This document shows, in pieces, positions 1 to 7,810 of a DNA stretch of 64,000 bases. Position numbers and translations under genes: made by a program. Position 1 is the stretch's first letter. Every line of letters begins with the position of its first letter. The stretch lies in the NCBI GenBank assembly GCA_002337045.1, contig DDFF01000006.1:62001-126000 (forward strand). The letters are read 5' to 3'. The notes below the pieces were generated by a model. The model ran no database searches. It saw nothing but the letters and a program-made list of their open reading frames with translations, and was not told the DNA's origin. This stretch comes from Bacteroidetes bacterium UBA1935 (lineage in GTDB: Bacteria > Bacteroidota > Bacteroidia > Chitinophagales > Chitinophagaceae).

Positions 1-22
1 AATTAAAAACCAAGAAAACATT

Positions 23-928
23 ATGTGGAAAGATGTAAAAAAAGAATTTGACATTGATAGCGATGGTAAAGAGATTCTTAAAAAAGTAACAAAAGAATCA
101 ACTTTTTCTTTCCTTGGAAAAGAGAAGGAGAAATGGGAATTTGCTTTTCGTGGTGCAGGTATTTTAGTAATAATTTTTTCTATTATCGGACTTTGGATTA
201 GTTTAGAAAATCAACGTCGTCAACAAAGATTTCAAATTGAACAACAACGTGCACTGCTTGAATTAGACATTTATAAAAAAACTGTAAAAAGTATTAGTCA
301 GATAGCAGATGGTACTAATGCAGCTAATGAAAGGGATGAGTTTATTTATGATATCGTTCCCACAATCCAAATTCTCAAAAATGATTCATTAACCATAAAA
401 GTTGACAGCTTTAAAAAGCTTTATTGTCGATATCTATATTTAAAAGGAATTACTGACAGTGTTTTCCAATTCTATAATGTAACTAAGATTTTAAGTAGTA
501 TAACACAAAATAATACTGATGATTCAGTAATAGTAAGAGATTTGACAAACCGATACGATGCTTTGTGTGCGACGATTGCCAAGAATTACGATATTTGGAC
601 TACAGAACGTGAACAAATTATTAATGATTTAGTAGTATCGAATATTAATCAACCTGACTACTTCTATACACAGATTTCGAACTTACTTTTAATACTAAAT
701 ACCCACTTTAATAATATTATTTTATACAAAAAATCAACTTATAACTACAGGTATTTATCTGGTCTTCATGATGACTACATCAACTTCGTCAATAATCGTG
801 ATTTTTATAATTTAAGGTTTGTTCTTGACTATTTTGAAACTAAGAATATGCAAAAAATGAATAATCTCCGAACTGATATTATCAACATAATGCAAGGTTC
901 TAATAAACTACTTAATCAGTCTTATTAA
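23..928 (+). CDS. Hypothetical single-pass membrane protein
   Basis: I do not recognise this 301-residue protein. It has a charged N-terminus of about 45 residues, then one hydrophobic segment (about residues 45-63, GAGILVIIFSIIGLW) that should be a membrane anchor. A Gln/Arg-rich stretch after it (NQRRQQRFQIEQQRA) probably starts a coiled coil. The remaining 200 or so residues look helical and hydrophilic, with no catalytic motif visible. The DNA is clearly more AT-rich than the genes to its right, and codon use follows (many AAA, AAT, TTA), which hints at recent acquisition. It opens the window and faces the minus-strand group that follows. ATG start at 23. Confidence 0.7.
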   Translation: MWKDVKKEFDIDSDGKEILKKVTKESTFSFLGKEKEKWEFAFRGAGILVIIFSIIGLWISLENQRRQQRFQIEQQRALLELDIYKKTVKSISQIADGTNAANERDEFIYDIVPTIQILKNDSLTIKVDSFKKLYCRYLYLKGITDSVFQFYNVTKILSSITQNNTDDSVIVRDLTNRYDALCATIAKNYDIWTTEREQIINDLVVSNINQPDYFYTQISNLLLILNTHFNNIILYKKSTYNYRYLSGLHDDYINFVNNRDFYNLRFVLDYFETKNMQKMNNLRTDIINIMQGSNKLLNQSY

Positions 929-972
929 TTAACTGCAAGTAATATGGGGATTTTAGTGTTGTTAATACTCCT

Positions 973-1605
973 CTATAACTCTCCCATCACAGCTTCGAGC
1001 TCAGCTATCATCATGGCTGTTGCACCCCACACTATGTGATTATCTTCCCAGAGATAGGCAGGGGCTTTCAGGGTAATATCAGGGAATGCCTCGGGAGTGA
1101 TGTGTGTTACAATTTTTCTTTCGGGTGCAAAGAAATCGTGCAGCGGTACTTCCAATGTGTACTGCACTTCGCTTTGGCTGATGATGTATTGCTGCGGTTC
1201 GGCAGTATAACCAATAAACGGAAACACGTTTGAATAGCTAACAGGTATGTAGAGCGATGTAAGCCCGCCGAGCAGTTCAATCTTATGTGGTGCAATGCCC
1301 ACTTCTTCCTCTGTCTCCCGCAGGGCAGTGTACGACAGGTCTGCATCAGTAGGGTCTTTTCTGCCACCTGGGAAACTTATTTGCCCGCTGTGGGGCTTAC
1401 CATCCGTGATGCGTTTTATCAACAGCAGATTCAGCGCATCGTTTTTAGGAAACAACAACGCGAGTACTGCACTTTCCTTCGCAGTGTCCGGTATTACACT
1501 TGGCAGCTCGCGCACACGCGATGCCATATTGTTTTGCGCAGCAATGCCAGGTAGCGGTTGCTGCAATCGCAGTTTTAATCTTTCAATCGTATCTGTAATA
1601 TTCAA
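973..1605 (-). CDS. Nudix hydrolase, CoA pyrophosphatase (NudL/UPF0035) type
   Basis: Likely hydrolyses coenzyme A or a related nucleoside diphosphate derivative in the cytoplasm. The 210-residue protein carries the UPF0035 signature LLLIKRITDGKPHSGQISFP followed by GG, then the Nudix box ending RETEEEVGI, whose glutamates bind the catalytic metal. Both the family motif and the length fit. The start is a TTG four bases after the stop of the upstream CDGSH gene; no nearby ATG gives a complete N-terminus. It is the last gene of a minus-strand group (DUF1003, CDGSH protein, Nudix). The exact substrate is inferred from the family. Confidence 0.88.
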   Translation of the reverse strand: MNITDTIERLKLRLQQPLPGIAAQNNMASRVRELPSVIPDTAKESAVLALLFPKNDALNLLLIKRITDGKPHSGQISFPGGRKDPTDADLSYTALRETEEEVGIAPHKIELLGGLTSLYIPVSYSNVFPFIGYTAEPQQYIISQSEVQYTLEVPLHDFFAPERKIVTHITPEAFPDITLKAPAYLWEDNHIVWGATAMMIAELEAVMGEL

Positions 1606-1609
1606 AACC

Positions 1610-2053
1610 TTACTCGTCTTTAAATCCTATTTTCACGTGTGTACCGTCGCAGTAGGGTTTATTGCCCGATGCTCCGCAGCGGCACAGTGCAGTCACTTTA
1701 TTTTTCTTTACTTCTTCACCATTTTTATTTTTGATGGTAATGTTGCCATATACCAGCAGCGGGCCATTGGCAGCTACTTCCACTATCGTATCTACATCTA
1801 CCTGTGGTGCTTTGTTGCCAATCTCATCTTCATTCCGAAAATAGCTGAGCGCTCCCGAAGGGCATTTTTCTACCTGTGCTATGATGCTTGCTGTTGTTGC
1901 AGCATCCATCTTTATCCACGGGCGTTCGCGCGGGTTGAAGACTTCTGCCAAACCCGTCCAGCAGAGCTTGCTGTGTATGCACTGGTTAGGCTTCCATGTA
2001 ATGGTAATTTCTCCGTTGGTATAATGCTTTGTGATGTCTTTGTGCTCGCTCAT
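1610..2053 (-). CDS. Divergent 4Fe-4S mono-cluster plus CDGSH iron-sulfur protein
   Basis: A 147-residue two-domain iron-sulfur protein. The N-terminal part (about residues 12-75) resembles the Fer4_19/DUF1271 mono-cluster domain, with cysteines in HSKLCWTG and VEKCPSGAL. The C-terminal part has a clear CDGSH motif, CRCGASGNKPYCDGTH, whose three Cys and one His would bind a 2Fe-2S cluster. Such proteins are thought to store or transfer electrons or clusters; the partner is unknown. Its ATG overlaps the stop of the DUF1003 gene by four bases (ATGA), suggesting translational coupling, and the Nudix gene follows after four bases. Confidence 0.88.
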   Translation of the reverse strand: MSEHKDITKHYTNGEITITWKPNQCIHSKLCWTGLAEVFNPRERPWIKMDAATTASIIAQVEKCPSGALSYFRNEDEIGNKAPQVDVDTIVEVAANGPLLVYGNITIKNKNGEEVKKNKVTALCRCGASGNKPYCDGTHVKIGFKDE

Positions 2054-2754
2054 TTGGTATGCTTTAATGCTTCAATACTTTGCTGCACCTGCTTAGTAAG
2101 GTCTAATTGCAGTTGCAGCATTTCTACCGTATTTTTTTGCTGATGCAATAACAGATGGTCCAGTTTCTTATGCAGCAGGCGTATCTCTGTTTCTGCTTTC
2201 AGGTTTACTTTATAATCGTATTCGCTACGCTCCCTGTCTTTATCTTCCTGTCTGTTCTGGCTCATCATAATGATGGGCGCCTGCAGTGCAGCTACGCAAG
2301 ATAGCATCAGGTTGAGCAGGATATACGGATATGGGTCGAAACCTTTTGCAAGGTACACAGAGTTCAGTATCATCCACAACAGCATAAAGAGCAGGAACAG
2401 CATGATAAAACTCCAGCTACCGCCAAACTCCGCTATCTTATCAGACATCTTGTCTGCAAAAGACAGCTCTTCATTGTCCTGTTTTATCTCAATGGGCTTC
2501 AGCGTTTCGTCATATTCATACTGCGCCTTTATTTTCTCTACCACTACATGGTAAGCCTCTACCTCTTCACGGGTTATTTTTGCAACATAGTCTCTCGTTA
2601 TCTCATTCAGCGCGTTGTACGAAATGAATGAATCATCCGCAACCTCTGTCTTCAGTTCCTTCACAAAATTTTTGAGCGATGGGCGAAGCTCCATCCACAT
2701 CACCCCTTGTGTATCTTCAAACACCCTGCCCGTAATGCTGCAAACTTTTTCCAT
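2050..2754 (-). CDS. DUF1003 membrane protein
   Basis: A 234-residue inner-membrane protein of the DUF1003 family. The central region has the usual motif FADKMSDKIAEFGGSW followed by two transmembrane segments (about residues 117-133 and 145-165). The tail is charged and predicted coiled coil (EIRLLHKKLDHLLLHQQ). The N-terminus (CSITGRVF...) is a short region commonly seen in this family. No function is established. It is the first gene of the minus-strand group and overlaps the CDGSH gene by four bases. Confidence 0.85.
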   Translation of the reverse strand: MEKVCSITGRVFEDTQGVMWMELRPSLKNFVKELKTEVADDSFISYNALNEITRDYVAKITREEVEAYHVVVEKIKAQYEYDETLKPIEIKQDNEELSFADKMSDKIAEFGGSWSFIMLFLLFMLLWMILNSVYLAKGFDPYPYILLNLMLSCVAALQAPIIMMSQNRQEDKDRERSEYDYKVNLKAETEIRLLHKKLDHLLLHQQKNTVEMLQLQLDLTKQVQQSIEALKHTK

Positions 2755-2793
2755 ATATTAAATATACGACAAAGGCCCGTTTGCCTGTATGAA

Positions 2794-3513
2794 TTAATTG
2801 TACATCGGCACTTCTATCACCAGTACATCACTCTCTGCTTCTGCTGCCAGTGTCAGTGTATCGGTGCCACTCAAGCCTACAGCATCGCGGCGATTCAGCA
2901 ATTGTCCGTTGGCATTCACACTACCACTGATGTTGAAAACATATACACCATGCTTATCGCTATGCAGTTTATGCTCAAGGCTTTTGCCTGCCTGCAGGTT
3001 GGTGCGGTATATCCATGCATCCTGGTGTATTTTCAAACCTTCGTCGTTATTATCTATCGGCGATACCAAGTGCTGCAATGTATTTACACGTTCTTCTGCA
3101 GCAAACAGCTTTTGGTCGTAGCGAGGTTCTACATTCCTTTTGTTGGGGAATATCCAGAGTTGCAGCAGGTTTACTTTTTTATCGCGGTTTTGGTTGTATT
3201 CGCTATGGAATACCCCCGTGCCCGCACTCATTACCTGTACCTCGTTGGGGTGGATGGCTTGTGTATGCCCCATACTGTCTTTATGCTCCAGCGCACCATC
3301 CAGTACCACGGTTATGATTTCCATATTATCGTGCGGATGCTTGCCAAAGCCCATACCTTCAGATACGATATCATCGTTTAGTACGCGCAGTGCGCCAAAA
3401 TGTATTTTACTAGGGTCGTGGTAGCCTGCAAAACTGAATGAATGATGTGCATTTAGCCAGCCATGGTCTGCGTGGCCTCTTTCGTTTGCCGGATGAAAAA
3501 CTGTATTTGTCAT
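2794..3513 (-). CDS. Pirin family bicupin protein
   Basis: A 239-residue pirin (YhhW-type) protein. It starts with the family signature around HADHGWLNAHHSFSFAGY. The N-terminal cupin keeps the metal ligands in KHPHDNMEIITVV and in GTGVFHSEYN. Family members bind Fe or other metals and some oxidise quercetin; the physiological substrate is uncertain. It has its own upstream region with palindromic operator-like sequences, which suits the common observation that pirin genes are induced by redox or xenobiotic stress. Length and motifs are complete. Confidence 0.9.
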   Translation of the reverse strand: MTNTVFHPANERGHADHGWLNAHHSFSFAGYHDPSKIHFGALRVLNDDIVSEGMGFGKHPHDNMEIITVVLDGALEHKDSMGHTQAIHPNEVQVMSAGTGVFHSEYNQNRDKKVNLLQLWIFPNKRNVEPRYDQKLFAAEERVNTLQHLVSPIDNNDEGLKIHQDAWIYRTNLQAGKSLEHKLHSDKHGVYVFNISGSVNANGQLLNRRDAVGLSGTDTLTLAAEAESDVLVIEVPMYN

Positions 3514-3547
3514 ATTATCTCCTTTTTACTGTGTTTACGAAAAATGT

Positions 3548-3576
3548 ATGTACGTACATTTATTTTACAAATGTAC
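3548..3576. promoter_or_regulatory. Operator-like overlapping palindromes upstream of pirin gene
   Basis: The perfect 12-bp palindrome ATGTACGTACAT (3548-3559) overlaps a second inverted repeat, GTACATTT (3554-3561) with AAATGTAC (3569-3576). Both lie about 35-60 bp upstream of the pirin start. Paired sites like this are typical for a dimeric repressor, for example of the HxlR or MarR type. The regulator itself is not in the window. Confidence 0.5.
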
Positions 3577-3689
3577 ACTCATTTTTGTATCTGAAACAAA
3601 TTAGCCCCTTTATACAACTATTGATAACGTTAATACTGTCTTAATAGCCGGAAAGGAATACAATTAATATATTAATTTGGCTATTGATT

Positions 3690-4451
3690 ATGAATAAGAA
3701 GACAATTTTCGGGCTATTGTTAACAGGCCTGTTTATTTCAGGAACAGATGACGCATCTGCACAAGGTTATGACACACTGCGCCGCAAAGACAAAAACGGA
3801 TGGGAATTTCTACAAATAAGAGATGGAAAGACCGTGATGCAGGAAGGGCATTTGCGTAATGGCAAGATTGAAGGTGTTTGGGTACTGTTTTGGGACAGTG
3901 GTTTTCCGCGCACAATATCCAGCTATGTAAACGGGGAGAAAGACGGCATTACCACCGGTATGACGGGCGATGGCCAGATGGACTTTATAGAACATTATAA
4001 AGAAGGCAAGCTGGAAGGGCCACGCCGCACCTACCATATACGCGGGCCAATATGTGAAGAAACATATTATTCAGAAGGTAAGAAACATGGCAAATATACC
4101 AAGTGGTACAAAACAGGTATGAAAGAAGAAGAAGGTACATATGTAGATGGGAAAAGAGAAGGCAAAGCTATATGGTACTACCAAGAGGGCCGCAAAGCTG
4201 TAGAATACGAATATTCGGACGGTGAAATAGATGGCGAATCTATTGCATACTACAGAAGTGGTAAAGTGAGTGAGATGGGCAAATTCAAAAAAGGAAAGAG
4301 AACAGGTATGTGGAGGGAGTTTTATGATGGTGACGAAGTGAAGGCAGAGGGCAAATATGTGGACAACGAAAAAGATGGGGCATGGAAATTGTATGATGAA
4401 AACGGAAAAGTAACAACCGTGAAATATAAAAACGGGGAAGAAGTAAAATAA
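3690..4451 (+). CDS. Secreted MORN-repeat (YwqK-like) protein
   Basis: About 253 residues from the ATG at 3690; a TTG six bases earlier is less likely because the ATG directly begins a good signal peptide (MNKKTIFGLLLTGLFISG...ASAQ). The mature part consists of consecutive MORN_2-type repeats of about 23 residues with the pattern G-x-x-x-G-x-W/Y-x-x-Y/W-x-x-G, for example GKYTKWYKTGMKEEEGTYV and GKAIWYYQEGRKAVEYEY. Such repeats form a beta-hairpin sheet and often mediate protein or membrane contacts at the cell surface. A single base separates it from the downstream response regulator, so the two are co-transcribed. Confidence 0.85.
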   Translation: MNKKTIFGLLLTGLFISGTDDASAQGYDTLRRKDKNGWEFLQIRDGKTVMQEGHLRNGKIEGVWVLFWDSGFPRTISSYVNGEKDGITTGMTGDGQMDFIEHYKEGKLEGPRRTYHIRGPICEETYYSEGKKHGKYTKWYKTGMKEEEGTYVDGKREGKAIWYYQEGRKAVEYEYSDGEIDGESIAYYRSGKVSEMGKFKKGKRTGMWREFYDGDEVKAEGKYVDNEKDGAWKLYDENGKVTTVKYKNGEEVK

Positions 4452-4452
4452 T

Positions 4453-5616
4453 ATGTCTCAAACAATACTGATAATAGACGACGAAAAAGCCATCCGCAGA
4501 ACCCTAACGGATATTCTGAGCTTTGAAGGCTTCACCATTGACGAAGCCGCTGACGGTGCCGAAGGCATCAAAAAAATAAAAGAAAATAACTACGACTGTA
4601 TACTCTGCGACATCAAAATGCCGAAAATGGACGGCATGGAGGTATTAACAGCAGCGCGTGAAGAAAAGCCTGATATTCCTTTCATCATGATATCAGGCCA
4701 TGGCAATATTGAAACTGCTGTAGAGGCAGTAAAGAAGGGGGCGTTTGATTTTATATCTAAACCACCGGATCTGAACCGCTTACTGATAACCATTCGCAAT
4801 GCGATGGATAAAAAGAGCCTTGTGGCAGAAACCAAACAACTGCGCAAACGCATAAGCCGTGGCGCAGAGATGATTGGCGACAGCGAGGGCATGCAGAAGA
4901 TAAAAGATACCATAGCGAAAGTAGCACCTACAGATGCACGTGTACTGGTAACAGGCGAAAACGGTGTTGGCAAGGAAATGGTAGCGCGCCGCATACATGA
5001 ACTGAGCGCCCGTGCCAACGGACCGCTGGTAGAAGTAAACTGTGCTGCCATACCATCAGAGCTGATAGAGAGCGAACTCTTTGGCCACGAAAAAGGATCG
5101 TTTACATCTGCCATCAAACAGCGTATAGGAAAGTTTGAACAGGCAAGCGGCGGTACGCTTTTTCTGGATGAGATTGGTGACATGAGCCTTGACGCACAGG
5201 CGAAAGTATTGCGTGCATTGCAAGAAGGTAAGATAACACGCGTAGGTGGCGACAAAGAGATAAAAGTAGATGTGCGTGTGATAGCTGCTACCAACAAAGA
5301 CCTGATGCAAGAAGTAGAGGACAAAAAATTCAGGCTCGATTTGTATCACCGCCTGGGTGTGATACTGATACACGTACCATCGCTCAACGACCGCAAGGAT
5401 GATATACCGGCACTGATAAAACATTTTCTGCAAGACATAAGCGAAGAGTATAAGCAATCCGAAAAGGATATAGAAGATGCTGCCGTAGAGGCGCTGCAGA
5501 AATATAACTGGACTGGCAATATTCGCGAACTGCGCAATGTTGTAGAAAGGCTCATTATCCTGTCTGACAAGAAAATAACCAAGAAGGATATTGATACTTA
5601 TATACTGTTGAAATAA
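4453..5616 (+). CDS. NtrC-like response regulator (REC + AAA+), no DNA-binding domain
   Basis: The 387-residue protein has a receiver domain (residues 1-120; acidic pocket D9/D10, phospho-acceptor D53 in LCDIKMPKMDG, conserved Lys in FISKP). A sigma-54 type AAA+ domain follows, with Walker A GENGVGKE, Walker B GGTLFLDEIGD and the sensor-II region NWTGNIRELRNVVERL. Two features are unusual. The loop that contacts sigma-54 (GAFTGA) reads GSFTSA. The protein ends shortly after the AAA+ domain with no Fis-type helix-turn-helix. No frameshifted HTH follows, because the next gene starts eight bases later. It may act on RNA polymerase without specific DNA binding, or as part of a hetero-oligomer. 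Confidence 0.93.
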   Translation: MSQTILIIDDEKAIRRTLTDILSFEGFTIDEAADGAEGIKKIKENNYDCILCDIKMPKMDGMEVLTAAREEKPDIPFIMISGHGNIETAVEAVKKGAFDFISKPPDLNRLLITIRNAMDKKSLVAETKQLRKRISRGAEMIGDSEGMQKIKDTIAKVAPTDARVLVTGENGVGKEMVARRIHELSARANGPLVEVNCAAIPSELIESELFGHEKGSFTSAIKQRIGKFEQASGGTLFLDEIGDMSLDAQAKVLRALQEGKITRVGGDKEIKVDVRVIAATNKDLMQEVEDKKFRLDLYHRLGVILIHVPSLNDRKDDIPALIKHFLQDISEEYKQSEKDIEDAAVEALQKYNWTGNIRELRNVVERLIILSDKKITKKDIDTYILLK

Positions 5617-5624
5617 TCAACCTT

Positions 5625-6398
5625 ATGAAAATACCTACCCTTCTGCTTTACCCTCTGCTGGTTTGCAATACTGTATATAGTCAGCAATACTCTTACTGTA
5701 AAAAAGTAAACCGATGCATTAAAGATGAGAGCACAGTTACATGGCATATAGAAAAAGCTAAAGAGAATAATGATGTAGATTTTATACTGGATCAGATATT
5801 TCTGGATAGTTTTCTTACTGAAAATCAACATGCAGGTGTTCAACAGTTCGAGTTAAAGTATATCAACTGGGATCTTACATTGAATGAACGTTACTTTCCT
5901 CCAAATTATAACAGTCAATATGTAGCTACCATAGAGGCATTGATGGATAAAATGCATATTCCGCAAGGTGAGCGGTCTTTTAAAATACACTCGGACCATG
6001 CAGACATTTATAATGACATTGTAATCAGGAATAACATAGTTGCTATATCGGGCAAAACCACTGAACATCGATGTGAATACAAAGCAGGCGGAACAACAAC
6101 CATTCGCTACTTTGACCCTATAAAATACAGTGGCATGTTTGATGGTAAATTTCCTAACGATTCCGTATTACTGCATACCATCTCTGCAGATAAATATATA
6201 AACAAGCCTTGTAAGGTAAAAGTGCGTTGTAACAATAGTACCTGCTGGATAAATGATACTGTACTAAACGACGCAGAAAGTAAAAAATATACTGTATTGG
6301 TACAACGGATTACTGGCGTTAAGCCCAAATCAGAAAAAGACTTTACGGGTGTATCGTACAAGCCTGAAGACTTTAAAAGGTTTTCAGTGAATCTTTAA
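5625..6398 (+). CDS. Hypothetical secreted protein
   Basis: A 257-residue protein of unknown function. The N-terminus (MKIPTLLLYPLLVCNTVYSQ) is a signal peptide. The mature protein has several Cys residues (CKKVNRCI, HRCEYKAGG, PCKVKVRCNNSTCW) that could form disulfides, and no recognised domain. It starts eight bases after the response regulator and is probably the last gene of that operon, since a strong hairpin follows. Confidence 0.75.
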   Translation: MKIPTLLLYPLLVCNTVYSQQYSYCKKVNRCIKDESTVTWHIEKAKENNDVDFILDQIFLDSFLTENQHAGVQQFELKYINWDLTLNERYFPPNYNSQYVATIEALMDKMHIPQGERSFKIHSDHADIYNDIVIRNNIVAISGKTTEHRCEYKAGGTTTIRYFDPIKYSGMFDGKFPNDSVLLHTISADKYINKPCKVKVRCNNSTCWINDTVLNDAESKKYTVLVQRITGVKPKSEKDFTGVSYKPEDFKRFSVNL

Positions 6399-6417
6399 AA
6401 TCAGTTTCTATAATATT

Positions 6418-6463
6418 TAAAACAAAGAAGCGATTAGTATAAACTAATCGCTTCTTTGTTTTA
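6418..6463. terminator. Bidirectional terminator between secreted protein gene and dnaN
   Basis: A perfect 21-bp stem: TAAAACAAAGAAGCGATTAGT (6418-6438) pairs with 6443-6463 across the loop ATAA. A/T-rich ends on both sides allow termination of the operon from the left and of dnaN from the right. Confidence 0.85.
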
Positions 6464-6499
6464 TGACTATACAAATCCCCTTCATAAGGATTTGTAGTT

Positions 6500-7621
6500 T
6501 TATACACCAACCATCAATGGCATCAACAGCATCAGTACTTCTTCTGTATCTGCTTTTTCTGTAGGGCGGAAGATACCTGCACGTGTAGGTGTGCTCAGCT
6601 CCAGTTGCACATCTGCACCTGTCATATTGTTCAGCATCTCTACCATCAGTTTTGCGTTGAAGGCTATCTTCATATCCTCGCCGCTATACTGACAGTTCAG
6701 CGTTTCTTTACCCTCGTAAGAGAAATCGATATCCTGCGCACTCAATTCCAGCGAATTGCCTTTGATTTCCAATACCACCTGGTTGGTAGTCTTGTTAGCA
6801 AATATGCTGACACGGCGCAGCGCGCTAACGAAATCGGTACGGCTGATAGTAAGCCTGTACGGATTGTCTTTAGGTATTACTGCTTTGTAGTCAGGGAATT
6901 TCGCATCTATCAGGCGACAGCTCATGCTCATCTTGTTGCTTGTTACAAACAAGTGGCTGCTGTTGTAAGATATCTGCAATTGTGTATCGTCTGCAGACAG
7001 TGTTGCTTTCAGTTGTTGCAGTGGTTTTTTAGGCACCACGAAACCATCCTGCACAGGGCAAGCGATGTCTGTTTTGCCATACTGCACCAAACGGTGCGCG
7101 TCTGTAGATACGAATGTGATACCTGTTTTGCTCAGTTCAAAATACACACCCGTCATAGCAGGGCGCAGTGTATCGTTGCTAACGGCAAACAGTGTATTGT
7201 TGATGCTTTCTATCAGTGCGATAGAAGACATATTGAAGCTTGTAGTTTCGCCAGGTGCCGGTTCTTTAGGGAAGTCGTCCGCTTTTTCGCCACCAATTTT
7301 GTACTTACCTACATCGCTCGACATTTCGATAGAAAGGTCTTGCAGATTTACGTTGAAAGTAATTGGCTGCTCTGGCAGGTTTTTCAGATAGTCTGTCAGG
7401 ATTTTTGATGGGATACAAATGCGTCCGTCACCTTGCGCATCGTTTACATCCATCTGCACACGCATCATGGTTTCCAGATCGGTAGCCGTCAGCGTAAGCG
7501 TATTGCCTTTCAGTTCAAAAAGGAAATCTTCTAATACTGATAATACTGTATTGGCACTGATAACCCCGCCAATTTGTTGCAGGTTTTTCAGCAGTGCCGT
7601 AGATGTAACGATAAAACGCAT
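6500..7621 (-). CDS. dnaN: DNA polymerase III subunit beta (sliding clamp)
   Basis: The 373-residue processivity clamp of the replicative polymerase. It forms a ring dimer around DNA and recruits polymerase and repair partners. The N-terminus MRFIVTSTALLKNLQQIGGV and the C-terminal LMLLMPLMVGV (near the partner-binding pocket) are typical, and length matches the three-domain clamp. Internal motifs such as DTLRPAMTGVYFEL and STDAHRLVQYGK are characteristic. It is not next to dnaA, which is normal in this phylum. A -7 element lies 21 bp upstream. Confidence 0.97.
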   Translation of the reverse strand: MRFIVTSTALLKNLQQIGGVISANTVLSVLEDFLFELKGNTLTLTATDLETMMRVQMDVNDAQGDGRICIPSKILTDYLKNLPEQPITFNVNLQDLSIEMSSDVGKYKIGGEKADDFPKEPAPGETTSFNMSSIALIESINNTLFAVSNDTLRPAMTGVYFELSKTGITFVSTDAHRLVQYGKTDIACPVQDGFVVPKKPLQQLKATLSADDTQLQISYNSSHLFVTSNKMSMSCRLIDAKFPDYKAVIPKDNPYRLTISRTDFVSALRRVSIFANKTTNQVVLEIKGNSLELSAQDIDFSYEGKETLNCQYSGEDMKIAFNAKLMVEMLNNMTGADVQLELSTPTRAGIFRPTEKADTEEVLMLLMPLMVGV

Positions 7622-7641
7622 TTTCGATAAATGTTTGAAAA

Positions 7642-7649
7642 CAAAGATA
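7642..7649 (-). promoter_or_regulatory. Bacteroidota -7 promoter element of dnaN
   Basis: TATCTTTG on the minus strand matches the TAnnTTTG consensus, 21 bp before the dnaN ATG. No convincing -33 element was assigned. Confidence 0.55.
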
Positions 7650-7810
7650 ATCGTTTACACCTATCTTATATAGGGCTGTGGATAACGAGGGAATAACTAT
7701 AAACAAAGGTTTCGGGCGGCAAAATTGGGGGTGATAACCTGTGAAACGGGCTATGCACAGCAACCTGAGGTTAAAGCCCTTATTCAAATTTTTTATTTAC
7801 GTTTACATGC

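Noticed and set aside
5617..5624. A frameshifted HTH after the NtrC-like regulator
   Set aside because: The next gene starts eight bases later with its own signal peptide, leaving no space for a helix-turn-helix.
6605..7408. Long open frames opposite dnaN, and similar long frames opposite alaS, cphA, clpP and ychF
   Set aside because: They are antisense shadows of strongly supported genes, rich in Cys, His and Tyr, with no domain or conserved start context.
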